A DNA stretch of 40,412 nucleotides from Caulobacter vibrioides (GTDB taxonomy: Bacteria > Pseudomonadota > Alphaproteobacteria > Caulobacterales > Caulobacteraceae), in the NCBI GenBank assembly GCA_001449105.1, contig LNIY01000097.1:1-40412 (forward strand), in the 5' to 3' direction. Below, piece after piece: positions 10,164 to 17,646 of this stretch. Position numbers and translations under genes: made by a program. The notes beneath the pieces are model-generated. The model was given only the letters and a program-made list of their open reading frames with translations, made no database searches and was not told the DNA's origin. Numbering within the stretch: the stretch's first letter is position 1; every line of letters starts with the position of its first letter.

Positions 10164-10181
10164 GCTTAAGCTGAAGACAGG

Positions 10182-10217
10182 CGGCGGTCGGAGCAATCCG
10201 ACCGCCGTTTTTCTTTT
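10182..10217 (+). terminator. Rho-independent terminator of the aroA-cmk-rpsA unit
   Basis: A perfect 10-bp stem CGGCGGTCGG / CCGACCGCCG with an AGCAAT loop (10182-10207) runs straight into TTTTTCTTTT. This is a textbook intrinsic terminator, so the downstream gene needs its own promoter. Confidence 0.92.
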
Positions 10218-10288
10218 GCGCGAACTCTTGGCCGCACTGCCTGGAATTGTATGGTCCCGCTTGTCTGAGTAGTTGGCAGGGGCGTCCC

Positions 10289-12253
10289 ATGTTCAAGTCT
10301 TCCGCGCTGGTTCTGCCGGCCGCCGCCGTGGCCGCCATGTGGGCGGGCCATGCCGCCGCCGCCGACAAGCCGGCCTATGCCGCGCCGGCCAAGTGGGTGG
10401 ACGTCGCCTCGATCCCCGCCCTGCAGGCCGGGCCGGAGACCGCCGCCACCCAGGTGCTGCTCGACGACAGCCAGGCCCGGATGGAGCGCTCGGGCGGGAC
10501 CTTCTACAATCGCCGCGTCGTCCGCATCGTGAAGACCGAAGGCCTGTCGGGCTCGGGCTCGCGCTCGGTGTCGTGGAACCCCACCGCCGAGACGGTGACG
10601 CTGCACACCCTGGCCATCCGCCGCGGCGACCAGGTCATCGACCTGCTGCAGGACGGCAAGGACGTGCTGGTCATCCGCCGCGAGACCAATCTCGAGCGCG
10701 CCATGCTCGACGGCCGCCTGACCGCCAGCGTTCAGATCAAGGACCTGCAGGTCGGCGACGTGATCGACTGGGCCTACACCGTGCATCGCACCGAGCCGCT
10801 GCTCGACAACCGCGGCCAGAGCTTCGAGCGCATGGGCTGGGGCGGCAAGATCGGCCGTTACCGCGTGCGCGTGGAGTGGCCGCAGGACAATCCGGTGATC
10901 TGGAAGACCACGACGGGCTTCCCGCAGCCGGCGGTCGCCAAGGTGGACGGCTTCACCCGCCTGAGCGTCGACGTCGCCGATGTCGAGACGCCCAAGGCCC
11001 CGGCCGGCGCGCCGCTGCGCTTCCTGCGGGTGGGCGAGCTGCAGGCCTCGACCTATGCCGACTGGGCCGAGATCTCCCGGCGGATGCATCCCCTCTACGC
11101 CGAGGCCTCGAAGCTGGCGCCGGACTCGCCGGTGCGGGCCGAGATCGCGCGCATCGCCGCCCAGACCAAGGACCCCAAGGAGCGCGCCTTCGCCGCCCTG
11201 CAGCTGGTCGAGGACAAGACCCGCTATCTGGCCCTCAGCATGGGCGACGGCGGTTATCGTCCGGCCCCGGCCGACGAGACCTGGGCGCGGCGCTTCGGCG
11301 ACTGCAAGGGCAAGACGGTGCTGCTGCTGGCCCTGCTGCGCGAGCTGGGCGTCGACGCCGAGCCGGCCATCGTCTCGACCACCAGTGGCGACGGCATGGA
11401 CGAGCGGGTCGCCGCCGCCGGCCAGTTCAACCACATCATCGTGCGCGCCCGCATCGACGGTAAGAGCTACTGGCTGGACGGCACGCGCTCGGGCGACAAG
11501 GGGAACCTGGACCAGCTGCGTCCGCCGGGCTTCCGCTGGGCCCTGCCGGTGCGCGCCAAGGGCGCGGGCCTGGAGCCGATCGAGCAGCCGCCGCTGAGCG
11601 AGGCCCTGACCGAAACCAGGCTGCACATCGACGCCTCGGCCGGTCTCGACAAGCCCGCCCCCGTGCGGGTCGAGATGCTGATGCGCGGCGACGCGGCGCG
11701 CGGCTTCTCGCGCTCCCTGGAGACCGCGCCCAAGGCCGACGTCGAGCGCGCCCTGAAGCAGAGTCTCTCGCGGTCGATGAGCTGGATCACGCTGGACAAC
11801 GTCGACTGGACGAAGGCCTCGGACGGCGAGCTCCGCGTCGTGATGACGGGCACGGCGACGCCGGAATGGCGGCTGAACGACGACCTGGGCGTGCGTGAGC
11901 TGAAGCTGGGCGACGACGACGGCCGGGCGAGCACCTTCCCGCGCCGCGAGCCGGGGCCCAACGACACCGCGCCCTTCGCCCTGCGCTATCCGTCCTTCAG
12001 CCGCGGGACGGTCGAGGTCGTGCTGCCGGGCAAGGGCGAGGGCTTCACCGTCAAGGGCGCCAACGGCGAGGACACGGCCACCGGCTATCGCGTGGCCAAG
12101 TCGGCCAAGGTGGCCGACGGGGTCGCCCGCTTCGAGACGGTGACCCGCAGCGAGGCCCGCGAGCTGCCGTTCGCGCAGGTCGAGGCCGCCAACGCGGCCA
12201 TCCGCAAGGCTTCCTACGACGTCCGTATCGTCCGGGCGCCGAAGGGTCTTTAA
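10289..12253 (+). CDS. Secreted DUF3857 / transglutaminase-like protein (654 aa)
   Basis: It is exported: MFKSSALVLPAAAVAAMWAG leads to a cleavable signal sequence ending AAAADKP. Residues ~65-240 fit the DUF3857 beta-sandwich domain. Residues ~275-400 are a transglutaminase-like domain with a Cys-His-Asp triad visible in FGDCKGKTVLLLALLRELGV (Cys), FNHIIVRA (His) and YWLDGT (Asp). The C-terminal part is beta-rich. Such proteins are periplasmic or surface-exposed and of mostly unknown substrate. The ATG at 10289 has AGGGGCG before it; the upstream ATG at 10247 would bury the signal peptide. It lies between rpsA and ihfB, genes that are adjacent in many bacteria, so it looks inserted into that pair. 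Confidence 0.85.
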   Translation: MFKSSALVLPAAAVAAMWAGHAAAADKPAYAAPAKWVDVASIPALQAGPETAATQVLLDDSQARMERSGGTFYNRRVVRIVKTEGLSGSGSRSVSWNPTAETVTLHTLAIRRGDQVIDLLQDGKDVLVIRRETNLERAMLDGRLTASVQIKDLQVGDVIDWAYTVHRTEPLLDNRGQSFERMGWGGKIGRYRVRVEWPQDNPVIWKTTTGFPQPAVAKVDGFTRLSVDVADVETPKAPAGAPLRFLRVGELQASTYADWAEISRRMHPLYAEASKLAPDSPVRAEIARIAAQTKDPKERAFAALQLVEDKTRYLALSMGDGGYRPAPADETWARRFGDCKGKTVLLLALLRELGVDAEPAIVSTTSGDGMDERVAAAGQFNHIIVRARIDGKSYWLDGTRSGDKGNLDQLRPPGFRWALPVRAKGAGLEPIEQPPLSEALTETRLHIDASAGLDKPAPVRVEMLMRGDAARGFSRSLETAPKADVERALKQSLSRSMSWITLDNVDWTKASDGELRVVMTGTATPEWRLNDDLGVRELKLGDDDGRASTFPRREPGPNDTAPFALRYPSFSRGTVEVVLPGKGEGFTVKGANGEDTATGYRVAKSAKVADGVARFETVTRSEARELPFAQVEAANAAIRKASYDVRIVRAPKGL

Positions 12254-12340
12254 GATAACGGCCGCAACCTTTTCCTTGAAGATTGCCGCCTGCTTGGGCA
12301 AAGGTCGCGGCGCGCCGCTCCCTCGGCGCAGGGGATATCG

Positions 12341-12622
12341 ATGATCAAGTCTGAACTCATCGCCAGGCTCGCGAACGAAAACCCGCACCTGACGCAGAAG
12401 GATGTCGAGCGCGTGGTGGGCGTCATCCTCGAACGGATGATCAACGCCCTGGAAGCCGGCGGCCGCGTCGAGCTGCGGGGCTTCGGGGCCCTGTCGGTGC
12501 GTTCGCGCCCGGCCCGCGCCGGCCGCAATCCGCGCACGGGGGAAACCGTCGATGTCCGCGCCAAGCACGTGCCGTTCTTCAAGAGCGGCAAGGAACTGCG
12601 CGCCCGCCTGAACGCCGAGTAG
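12341..12622 (+). CDS. ihfB: Integration host factor beta subunit
   Basis: It is a 93-aa member of the HU/IHF DNA-bending family. [19 protein letters not shown] starts the helical dimerisation part. [14 protein letters not shown] and GRNPRTGE form the conserved beta-arm tip, and [11 protein letters not shown] closes the domain. The N-terminus and the nearby rpsA indicate the beta rather than the alpha subunit. AGGGG lies 8 bases before the ATG. In Caulobacter, IHF assists sigma-54 and other developmental promoters. A short GTCGG/CCGAC hairpin overlaps the stop (12621-12636) but has no good T-run. Confidence 0.95.
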   Translation: MIKSELIARLANENPHLTQKDVERVVGVILERMINALEAGGRVELRGFGALSVRSRPARAGRNPRTGETVDVRAKHVPFFKSGKELRARLNAE

Positions 12623-12714
12623 TCGGCGGGCCGACTCTCTTGCCCCCAAAGGCGAACCGGCTCAGCCTTTCGGCGTTCCGGTTAGCCTTAAGGGACAGTC
12701 GAGAGGGACCCAGC

Positions 12715-13257
12715 ATGGGCATCGTCAAGGAATTCCGCGAGTTCATCGCTCGCGGCAACGTCATCGACCTGGCCGTCGGCGTCATCATCGGCGCGGCCTT
12801 CAACGGCATCGTGAAAAGCCTGGTCGATCAGGTGATCATGCCGCCGATCGGCCTGCTGACCGGCGGGCTCGACTTCTCCAAGCTGGAATGGGTGCTGCGC
12901 GCCGAGGATCCGGCCACCGAGGCGATCGAGAAGGTCGCGATCCAGTACGGCGCCTTCATCAACACCCTGATCCAGTTCTTCATCGTCGCGGCGGTGGTGT
13001 TCCTGCTGGTCAAGCTGGTCAACCAGATCCGCCGCGCCGACGCCGCCGAGCCGGCTCCCGAGGCCCCGGCCGCGCCGACGCCCGAAGAAAAGCTGCTGAC
13101 CGAGATCCGCGACCTGCTGGCCACGCCGGCCGTCGCCGCCGTCGCCCCGGCCGCGGAAAAGCCCGCGCCCGCTCCCAAGGCCGCCGCCGCGCCGAAACCG
13201 GCCGCGACCAAGGCTCCGGCCAAGAAGCCCGCCGCCCCGCGCAAGCCGAAGGCCTAA
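12715..13257 (+). CDS. mscL: Large-conductance mechanosensitive channel with extended C-terminal tail
   Basis: MscL is the inner-membrane pentameric valve that opens on hypo-osmotic shock. The N-terminal helix and TM1 are clear (GIVKEFREFIARGNVIDLAV, GVIIGAAFNGIVKSLVDQVI), then MPPIGLLTGGLDFSKL, a periplasmic loop, TM2 (FINTLIQFFIVAAVVFLLVK) and the C-terminal helix EEKLLTEIRDLLA. Typical proteins end shortly after this helix, at ~135-145 aa. This one has 180 aa, with an extra ~45-residue Ala/Pro/Lys tail ending in several PAKKPA/PRKPK units. The ATG at 12715 follows GAGAGGGACC; an open stretch further upstream is rejected because MscL begins at this point. Confidence 0.96.
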   Translation: MGIVKEFREFIARGNVIDLAVGVIIGAAFNGIVKSLVDQVIMPPIGLLTGGLDFSKLEWVLRAEDPATEAIEKVAIQYGAFINTLIQFFIVAAVVFLLVKLVNQIRRADAAEPAPEAPAAPTPEEKLLTEIRDLLATPAVAAVAPAAEKPAPAPKAAAAPKPAATKAPAKKPAAPRKPKA

Positions 13258-13262
13258 GCTCC

Positions 13263-13403
13263 AGATCCTCCCCCTGAAGGGGGAGGTGGCCCGTAGGGCC
13301 GGAGGGGGAAGTCCCTGCCGAACTCATCGAAACCGCCGGAGGGAGCAATCACGTCCCCCTCCGTCGGCTTCGCCGACCCCTCCCCCTTCAGGGGGAGGGT
13401 CTT
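13263..13403. repeat. Composite palindromic intergenic repeat, copy A
   Basis: The left arm AGATCCTCCCCCTGAAGGGG, GAGGTGGCCCGTAGGGCCGG and AGGGGGAAGT is separated by ~36 unrelated bases from a right arm with CCCCCTCCGTCGGCTTCGCC and CTCCCCCTTCAGGGGGAGG. The two ends can pair. A near-identical element with a different central spacer lies at 17511-17646, and parts occur at 141-183 and 751-870. Both full copies sit between convergent genes, where they may act as transcription stops. Confidence 0.8.
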
Positions 13404-13406
13404 GTT

Positions 13407-13643
13407 CTAGAAATCCACCGCCACGCCCTTGCGCTCCCAGTCGCCGAAGCGCGTGGGCTCGGGGCCGTCGCGGCCGCCTTTCTCGGGGGCCAAGGCCAAG
13501 GCCGCTTCGGCCTCGCGGCGGGCGGCCGCCTCTTCCAGGGCGCGGCGGGCGGCGGGGCTCAAATCCTTGCCGGGCGCCGCGCCGAGACGGACCAGTTCGG
13601 GGTCCTGGGCTTCGGATTCGGGGGAGAAAACGTCTTCGGACAT
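13407..13643 (-). CDS. DUF1674 / succinate dehydrogenase assembly factor 4-like protein (78 aa)
   Basis: Small proteins of this family help insert or protect FAD-bound SdhA during assembly of respiratory complex II. The diagnostic part is the C-terminal EPTRFGDWERKGVAVDF, which ends the protein as in family members. The N-terminal two thirds is a charged, Ala/Glu-rich, probably helical or disordered segment. The ATG at 13643 lies 78 bp from the divergent rsmB start. The repeat element ends only four bases past the stop codon. Confidence 0.82.
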   Translation of the reverse strand: MSEDVFSPESEAQDPELVRLGAAPGKDLSPAARRALEEAAARREAEAALALAPEKGGRDGPEPTRFGDWERKGVAVDF

Positions 13644-13721
13644 GGTCTTTCATAGCACGCAAGCGTCGATGGATCATCCAAGGGGCTTGCGCTTTGCCGC
13701 ATTGCGGGGCACGGCGGGGCG

Positions 13722-15005
13722 GTGACTCAGGAACTTAACGACGGCCTTCCCGCCCGGGAAGCGGCCCTCGCCCTACTCGACGCGGCTCTTTCGCGCCGCG
13801 GCGGCCTCGACGAGGCCGCGACGACCAACGCTTTCCGCGCCTTGGAGCCGCGTGAGCGCGCCTTCGCGCGCGCCTTGGCCATGGCCGCCCTGCGCCGCCT
13901 GGGACCCGTCGACCGGGCCCTGGCCGCCAAGCTCAGCAAGGAGCCGCCGCCGCGCGTGCGCAACCTGCTGCGCCTGGGCGCCACCCAGGCCTTCTTCCTC
14001 GACGTGCCGGCCTTCGCCGCCGTCGCCACCAGCGTCGAGCTGGCCGGCGCCAACAAGGCCAGCCGCCCGTTCAAGGGCCTGGTCAACGCGGTGCTGCGCG
14101 GCCTGCTGCGCGACGGCGCCCCGGCCGACGATCCCTCGACGCTCGTGCCGCCGTGGCTGTTCGCCCGCTGGGCCGGCGCCTGGGGGCAGGACGACGCCCT
14201 GGCCCTGGCCGCCGTGGTCGCCGAGGAGCCAGCCACCGACCTGTCGGTGAAGCCCGGAACCGACGTAGCCGCCCTGGCCGAGGCCATGGAGGCCGAGATC
14301 CTGCCGGGCGACACGCTGCGCACGCGCCGTCGCGGCGACGTCGCCGGCTGGCCCGAGTTCGAGGTCGGGAGCTGGTGGGTGCAGGACGCCGCCGCCGCCA
14401 TTCCCACCCGCCTGCTGGACGTGAAGCCCGGCGACACCGCCGTCGACCTCTGCGCCGCCCCGGGCGGCAAGACCCTGCAGCTGGCCGCCGCCGGCGCCAA
14501 GGTCGTGGCCGTCGACCGCTCGGCCGCCCGCCTCAAGCGCGTCGGCGAGAACCTGGCCCGCATGGGCCTGGAGGCCGAGGTCGTGGCCGCCGACGCCTCG
14601 ACCTGGACCGACGAGCGCACCTTCGACGCCGTGCTGCTGGACGCCCCGTGCTCGGCCACCGGCACCTTCCGACGCCACCCCGACGTGCTGTGGGCCGCGC
14701 GCCCGGGCGACGTGGCCAGTCTGGCCGGCGTGCAGTCGGCCCTGCTGGACAGCGCCGCCCAGCGCACCGCCCCCGGCGGGCGTCTGGTCTACTGCGTCTG
14801 CTCGCTGGAGCCGGAAGAGGGCGAGGCCCAGGTCGAGGCCTTCCTGACCCGCCATCCGGAGTTCTCGCTGGACCCGATCACGGCCGGCGAAGGCGGCGCG
14901 CCCGAGGCCAGCCTTACGGCCCGCGGGACGCTGCGCCTGCTGCCCCACCATCGCGAAGGCGGCCAGGACGGCTTCTTCGCGGCCCGTTTCGTAAAGGCCA
15001 AGTAG
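13722..15005 (+). CDS. rsmB: 16S rRNA m5C methyltransferase RsmB/Fmu-type
   Basis: It transfers a methyl group from S-adenosylmethionine to a cytosine of 16S rRNA (C967 in E. coli). The N-terminal ~140 residues are a NusB-like RNA-binding domain (AREAALALLDAALSRRGG, RLGATQAFFLDVP, KGLVNAVLRGLLR). The Rossmann methyltransferase part has AVDLCAAPGGKTLQLAA near residue 240, LLDAPCSATGTFRRHPDVLW near 307 and YCVCSLEPEEGE near 356, giving the two cysteines used by this family. It is 427 aa with a GTG start preceded by GGCGGGGCG. It runs in the same direction as rpe. Confidence 0.93.
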   Translation: MTQELNDGLPAREAALALLDAALSRRGGLDEAATTNAFRALEPRERAFARALAMAALRRLGPVDRALAAKLSKEPPPRVRNLLRLGATQAFFLDVPAFAAVATSVELAGANKASRPFKGLVNAVLRGLLRDGAPADDPSTLVPPWLFARWAGAWGQDDALALAAVVAEEPATDLSVKPGTDVAALAEAMEAEILPGDTLRTRRRGDVAGWPEFEVGSWWVQDAAAAIPTRLLDVKPGDTAVDLCAAPGGKTLQLAAAGAKVVAVDRSAARLKRVGENLARMGLEAEVVAADASTWTDERTFDAVLLDAPCSATGTFRRHPDVLWAARPGDVASLAGVQSALLDSAAQRTAPGGRLVYCVCSLEPEEGEAQVEAFLTRHPEFSLDPITAGEGGAPEASLTARGTLRLLPHHREGGQDGFFAARFVKAK

Positions 15006-15101
15006 AAGATCAAGTAGAGCGCGGGAGCCGAACATGGCCTTCACTCGCTTGTGGCTTGAGCTTTTGACCGGTAATTCAAAGACACCGATACCAGGGACAC
15101 C

Positions 15102-15761
15102 ATGACCGCGCCGATCATCGCCCCGTCGATCCTCGCCTCCGACTTCGCCAAGTTGGGGGCCGAAGTCGCCGCCATCGAGGCGGCCGGCGCCGACTGGGTG
15201 CATGTCGACGTCATGGACGGCCACTTCGTGCCGAACATCACGCTCGGCCCGGACATCGTCAAAGCCATCCGGCCGCACGCCAAGATCCCGTTCGACGTGC
15301 ACCTGATGATCAGCCCGGCCGATCCGTACCTGGAAGCCTTCCGCGAGGCCGGCGCCGACATCATCAGCATCCATCCGGAAGCCGGTCCGCACCTGCACCG
15401 CTCGCTCAAGCGCATCCGCCAGCTCGGCGCTAAGGCCGGCGTGGTGTTCAACCCCTCGACCAGCCTCGACCACGTCGAATGGATCCTCGAGGACGTCGAC
15501 CTGGTGCTGGTCATGTCGGTGAACCCCGGCTTCGGCGGCCAGAGCTTCATCCCCGGCCAGCTGCGCAAGGTTGAGGCCCTGCGCAAGCTGATCGACGCCC
15601 AGGGCCTGGACATCATCCTGGAAGTGGACGGCGGCGTGACCCCGGTCACCGCGCCCCAGTGCGTCGCGGCCGGCGCCACGGCCCTGGTGGCCGGCTCGGC
15701 GGTGTTCAAGGGCGGTCCTGACGCCTACGCCGCCAACATCCGCGCCCTCAAAGGGGACTGA
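15102..15761 (+). CDS. rpe: Ribulose-phosphate 3-epimerase
   Basis: It interconverts ribulose-5-phosphate and xylulose-5-phosphate in the pentose phosphate pathway. The TIM-barrel motifs are all present: [29 protein letters not shown] (metal and substrate ligands), [20 protein letters not shown] and LEVDGGVT. The 219-aa length is normal. The ATG at 15102 comes 97 bp after the rsmB stop, and the next gene starts 10 bases after this stop, so it is cotranscribed with the heparinase-like gene. Confidence 0.97.
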   Translation: MTAPIIAPSILASDFAKLGAEVAAIEAAGADWVHVDVMDGHFVPNITLGPDIVKAIRPHAKIPFDVHLMISPADPYLEAFREAGADIISIHPEAGPHLHRSLKRIRQLGAKAGVVFNPSTSLDHVEWILEDVDLVLVMSVNPGFGGQSFIPGQLRKVEALRKLIDAQGLDIILEVDGGVTPVTAPQCVAAGATALVAGSAVFKGGPDAYAANIRALKGD

Positions 15762-15770
15762 CGCCACCGC

Positions 15771-17507
15771 ATGAACGGCGCGCCCGCTACGCCCTCCGCA
15801 TCCAAGCCCGCCGGGCGCGCCCTGCGGCGCGGAACCGTGTTGGCGCGGTCGGTTTCGGCTTCGGTCCGCGCCGCCTTCGAGCGCGAGTGGTTCGGCTCGC
15901 CGCCGCACCGGGCGGTGATCACCGCCCCTCGTCCCGTCGGCCTGTCGGCCCGGCCGCACGATCCGCGCCCCGTCGACCTTCACCGCGGCCGCCAGCTGCT
16001 GGACGGCGTGCTGACCCTGCACGACGAGAGCCTCAAGGTCGGCGCCGAGGGCGATCCCTTCGACACGCCCAGCCCCTCACGGGCCTTCGCCGTCGCCCTG
16101 CATCGCTTCGACTGGCTGCCGGGCCTGCTGGCCCAGGGGCCGGAAGGCGCCCGCCGAGCCCTGCGGCTGATCCAGGACTGGCGGCGGGTGTTCGGAACCT
16201 GGAACGCCTTCTCATGGTCGGGCGAGTGCCTGGAGCGCCGCACCTTCCACCTGGCCTGCGCGGCCAAGACCCTGTCGCCCGGCGCCTCGGACGCCGAGGC
16301 CGCCGCCCTGGCTCTGGATGTCGCCCGCGGCGCCCGGCAGCTGATGAAGGCCTCCGACGCCCCCGATCGCGCCCTGGAGCGCGCCGTGGTGGTCGCCGTG
16401 GCCGGCACGGCCCTGGTCGGCAAGGCCGCCGACCGGCTGATGGCCGAGGGCCTGCGCCGCGTCGCCCGCGAGATCGACGCGATCGTGCTGCCCGACGGCG
16501 GCCACGCCTCGCGCTCGCCCGAGGCCGGGCTGGAGCTGTTGTTCGACCTCCTGACCCTGGACGACGCCCTGGGCCAGCGCGGCCGGCCGACGCCCGAGGC
16601 GATCAGCCGGGCCATCGATCGCCTGTCGTCGGGCGCGCGCTTCTTCACCCTGGCCGACGGCAGGCTGGCGGCCTTCCATGGCGGCGAGACGGTCGAGCCG
16701 GCCCGCATCGCGGCCGCCCTGGCCCATGACGACCACGGCCCGCGCCCGCCGATGGACATGCCGCACGCCGGCTTCCAGAAGATGCAGGGCGGGACGATCC
16801 AGGTGCTGGCCGACGCCGGCGCCCCGCCCGTGGGCGCGCTCAGCCGCTCGGCCTGCGCCCAGCCTGCGGCGCTGGAGATCATCTGCGGCAAGGACCGGCT
16901 GATCACCTCCAGCGGCTGGAGCCCCGAGGCGGCCAACGCCCAGGCCTTCCGGCTCTCCGACGCCGCCTCGACGGTGTCGGTGGGCGACGGCTCGGCCGGC
17001 CGGCCGCTGTCGGGCTTCCGGGCCGCCGCCCTGGGCCCCTGGCTGGTCGACGGCGCCGCCAGCGTCGACTCGCGCCGCCATGACGGCGAGCAGGGCGTCT
17101 GGCTCGACATCGTCCACGACGGCTGGCGTCGCCTGGGCCTCAAGCACGCCCGCCGCCTGTTCCTGGATCTCGCCGCCGACGAGCTGCGCGGCGAGGACAG
17201 CCTGATCCCGATGGCCGAGGCCAAGCTCGACGGCCCGCGCCGCTATCACCCGTTCAAGATCAGCTTCCACCTGCACCCAGACGCTCGCGCCTCGCTGGCC
17301 CGCGACGGCAAGAGCGTGCTGATCAAGGGGCCGTCCAATGTCGGCTGGTGGCTGCGCAACGACGCGCCCGACGTCGCCGTCCTGGCCGCCCCGCACTTCG
17401 ACCACGGCCATGCCCGCCAAGCGGGGGTGATCGTGCTCAAGAGCCAGGTCCGCGCCGAGAAGGGCGCCAAGATCCGCTGGAAGCTGGCTCGGGCGGCGGA
17501 TCACTGA
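15771..17507 (+). CDS. Heparinase II/III-family protein (578 aa)
   Basis: It resembles the heparinase II/III-like proteins encoded next to rpe in many Alphaproteobacteria. The N-terminal ~300 residues are helical, as in an alpha/alpha toroid; RFDWLPGLLAQGPEGARRAL and SWSGECLERRTFHLA are typical. PDGGHASRSPEAGLELLFDL is the most conserved stretch of that family. The C-terminal ~250 residues are the beta-rich Hepar_II_III part (SGWSPEAANAQAFR, HDGWRRLGLKHARRLFLD). No signal peptide is seen, and the first 40 residues are basic. The alginate, heparin or glycan substrate is unknown, and a role in cell-envelope polysaccharide turnover is only a guess. Confidence 0.82.
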   Translation: MNGAPATPSASKPAGRALRRGTVLARSVSASVRAAFEREWFGSPPHRAVITAPRPVGLSARPHDPRPVDLHRGRQLLDGVLTLHDESLKVGAEGDPFDTPSPSRAFAVALHRFDWLPGLLAQGPEGARRALRLIQDWRRVFGTWNAFSWSGECLERRTFHLACAAKTLSPGASDAEAAALALDVARGARQLMKASDAPDRALERAVVVAVAGTALVGKAADRLMAEGLRRVAREIDAIVLPDGGHASRSPEAGLELLFDLLTLDDALGQRGRPTPEAISRAIDRLSSGARFFTLADGRLAAFHGGETVEPARIAAALAHDDHGPRPPMDMPHAGFQKMQGGTIQVLADAGAPPVGALSRSACAQPAALEIICGKDRLITSSGWSPEAANAQAFRLSDAASTVSVGDGSAGRPLSGFRAAALGPWLVDGAASVDSRRHDGEQGVWLDIVHDGWRRLGLKHARRLFLDLAADELRGEDSLIPMAEAKLDGPRRYHPFKISFHLHPDARASLARDGKSVLIKGPSNVGWWLRNDAPDVAVLAAPHFDHGHARQAGVIVLKSQVRAEKGAKIRWKLARAADH

Positions 17508-17510
17508 CCC

Positions 17511-17646
17511 AGATCCTCCCCCAGAAGGGGGAGGTGGCCCGCAGGGCCGGAGGGGGAAGTTTCTGCTGAGGTCGAGGGGGCTGCTGGCTCAGCATTCACA
17601 TCCCCCTCCGTCGGCTTCGCCGACACCTCCCCCTTCAGGGGGAGGA
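17511..17646. repeat. Composite palindromic intergenic repeat, copy B
   Basis: It begins AGATCCTCCCCCAGAAGGGG and contains GAGGTGGCCCGCAGGGCCGG. The right arm carries CCCCCTCCGTCGGCTTCGCC, then CTCCCCCTTCAGGGGGAGG. The arms match copy A (13263-13403) nearly base for base, while the centre differs. It fills the gap between two convergent genes and reaches the stop codon of the MFS gene. Confidence 0.8.

Noticed and set aside
13773..16022. A 749-codon open frame antisense to rsmB and rpe
   Set aside because: It crosses two well-identified genes on the other strand and has no start signal or family motif.
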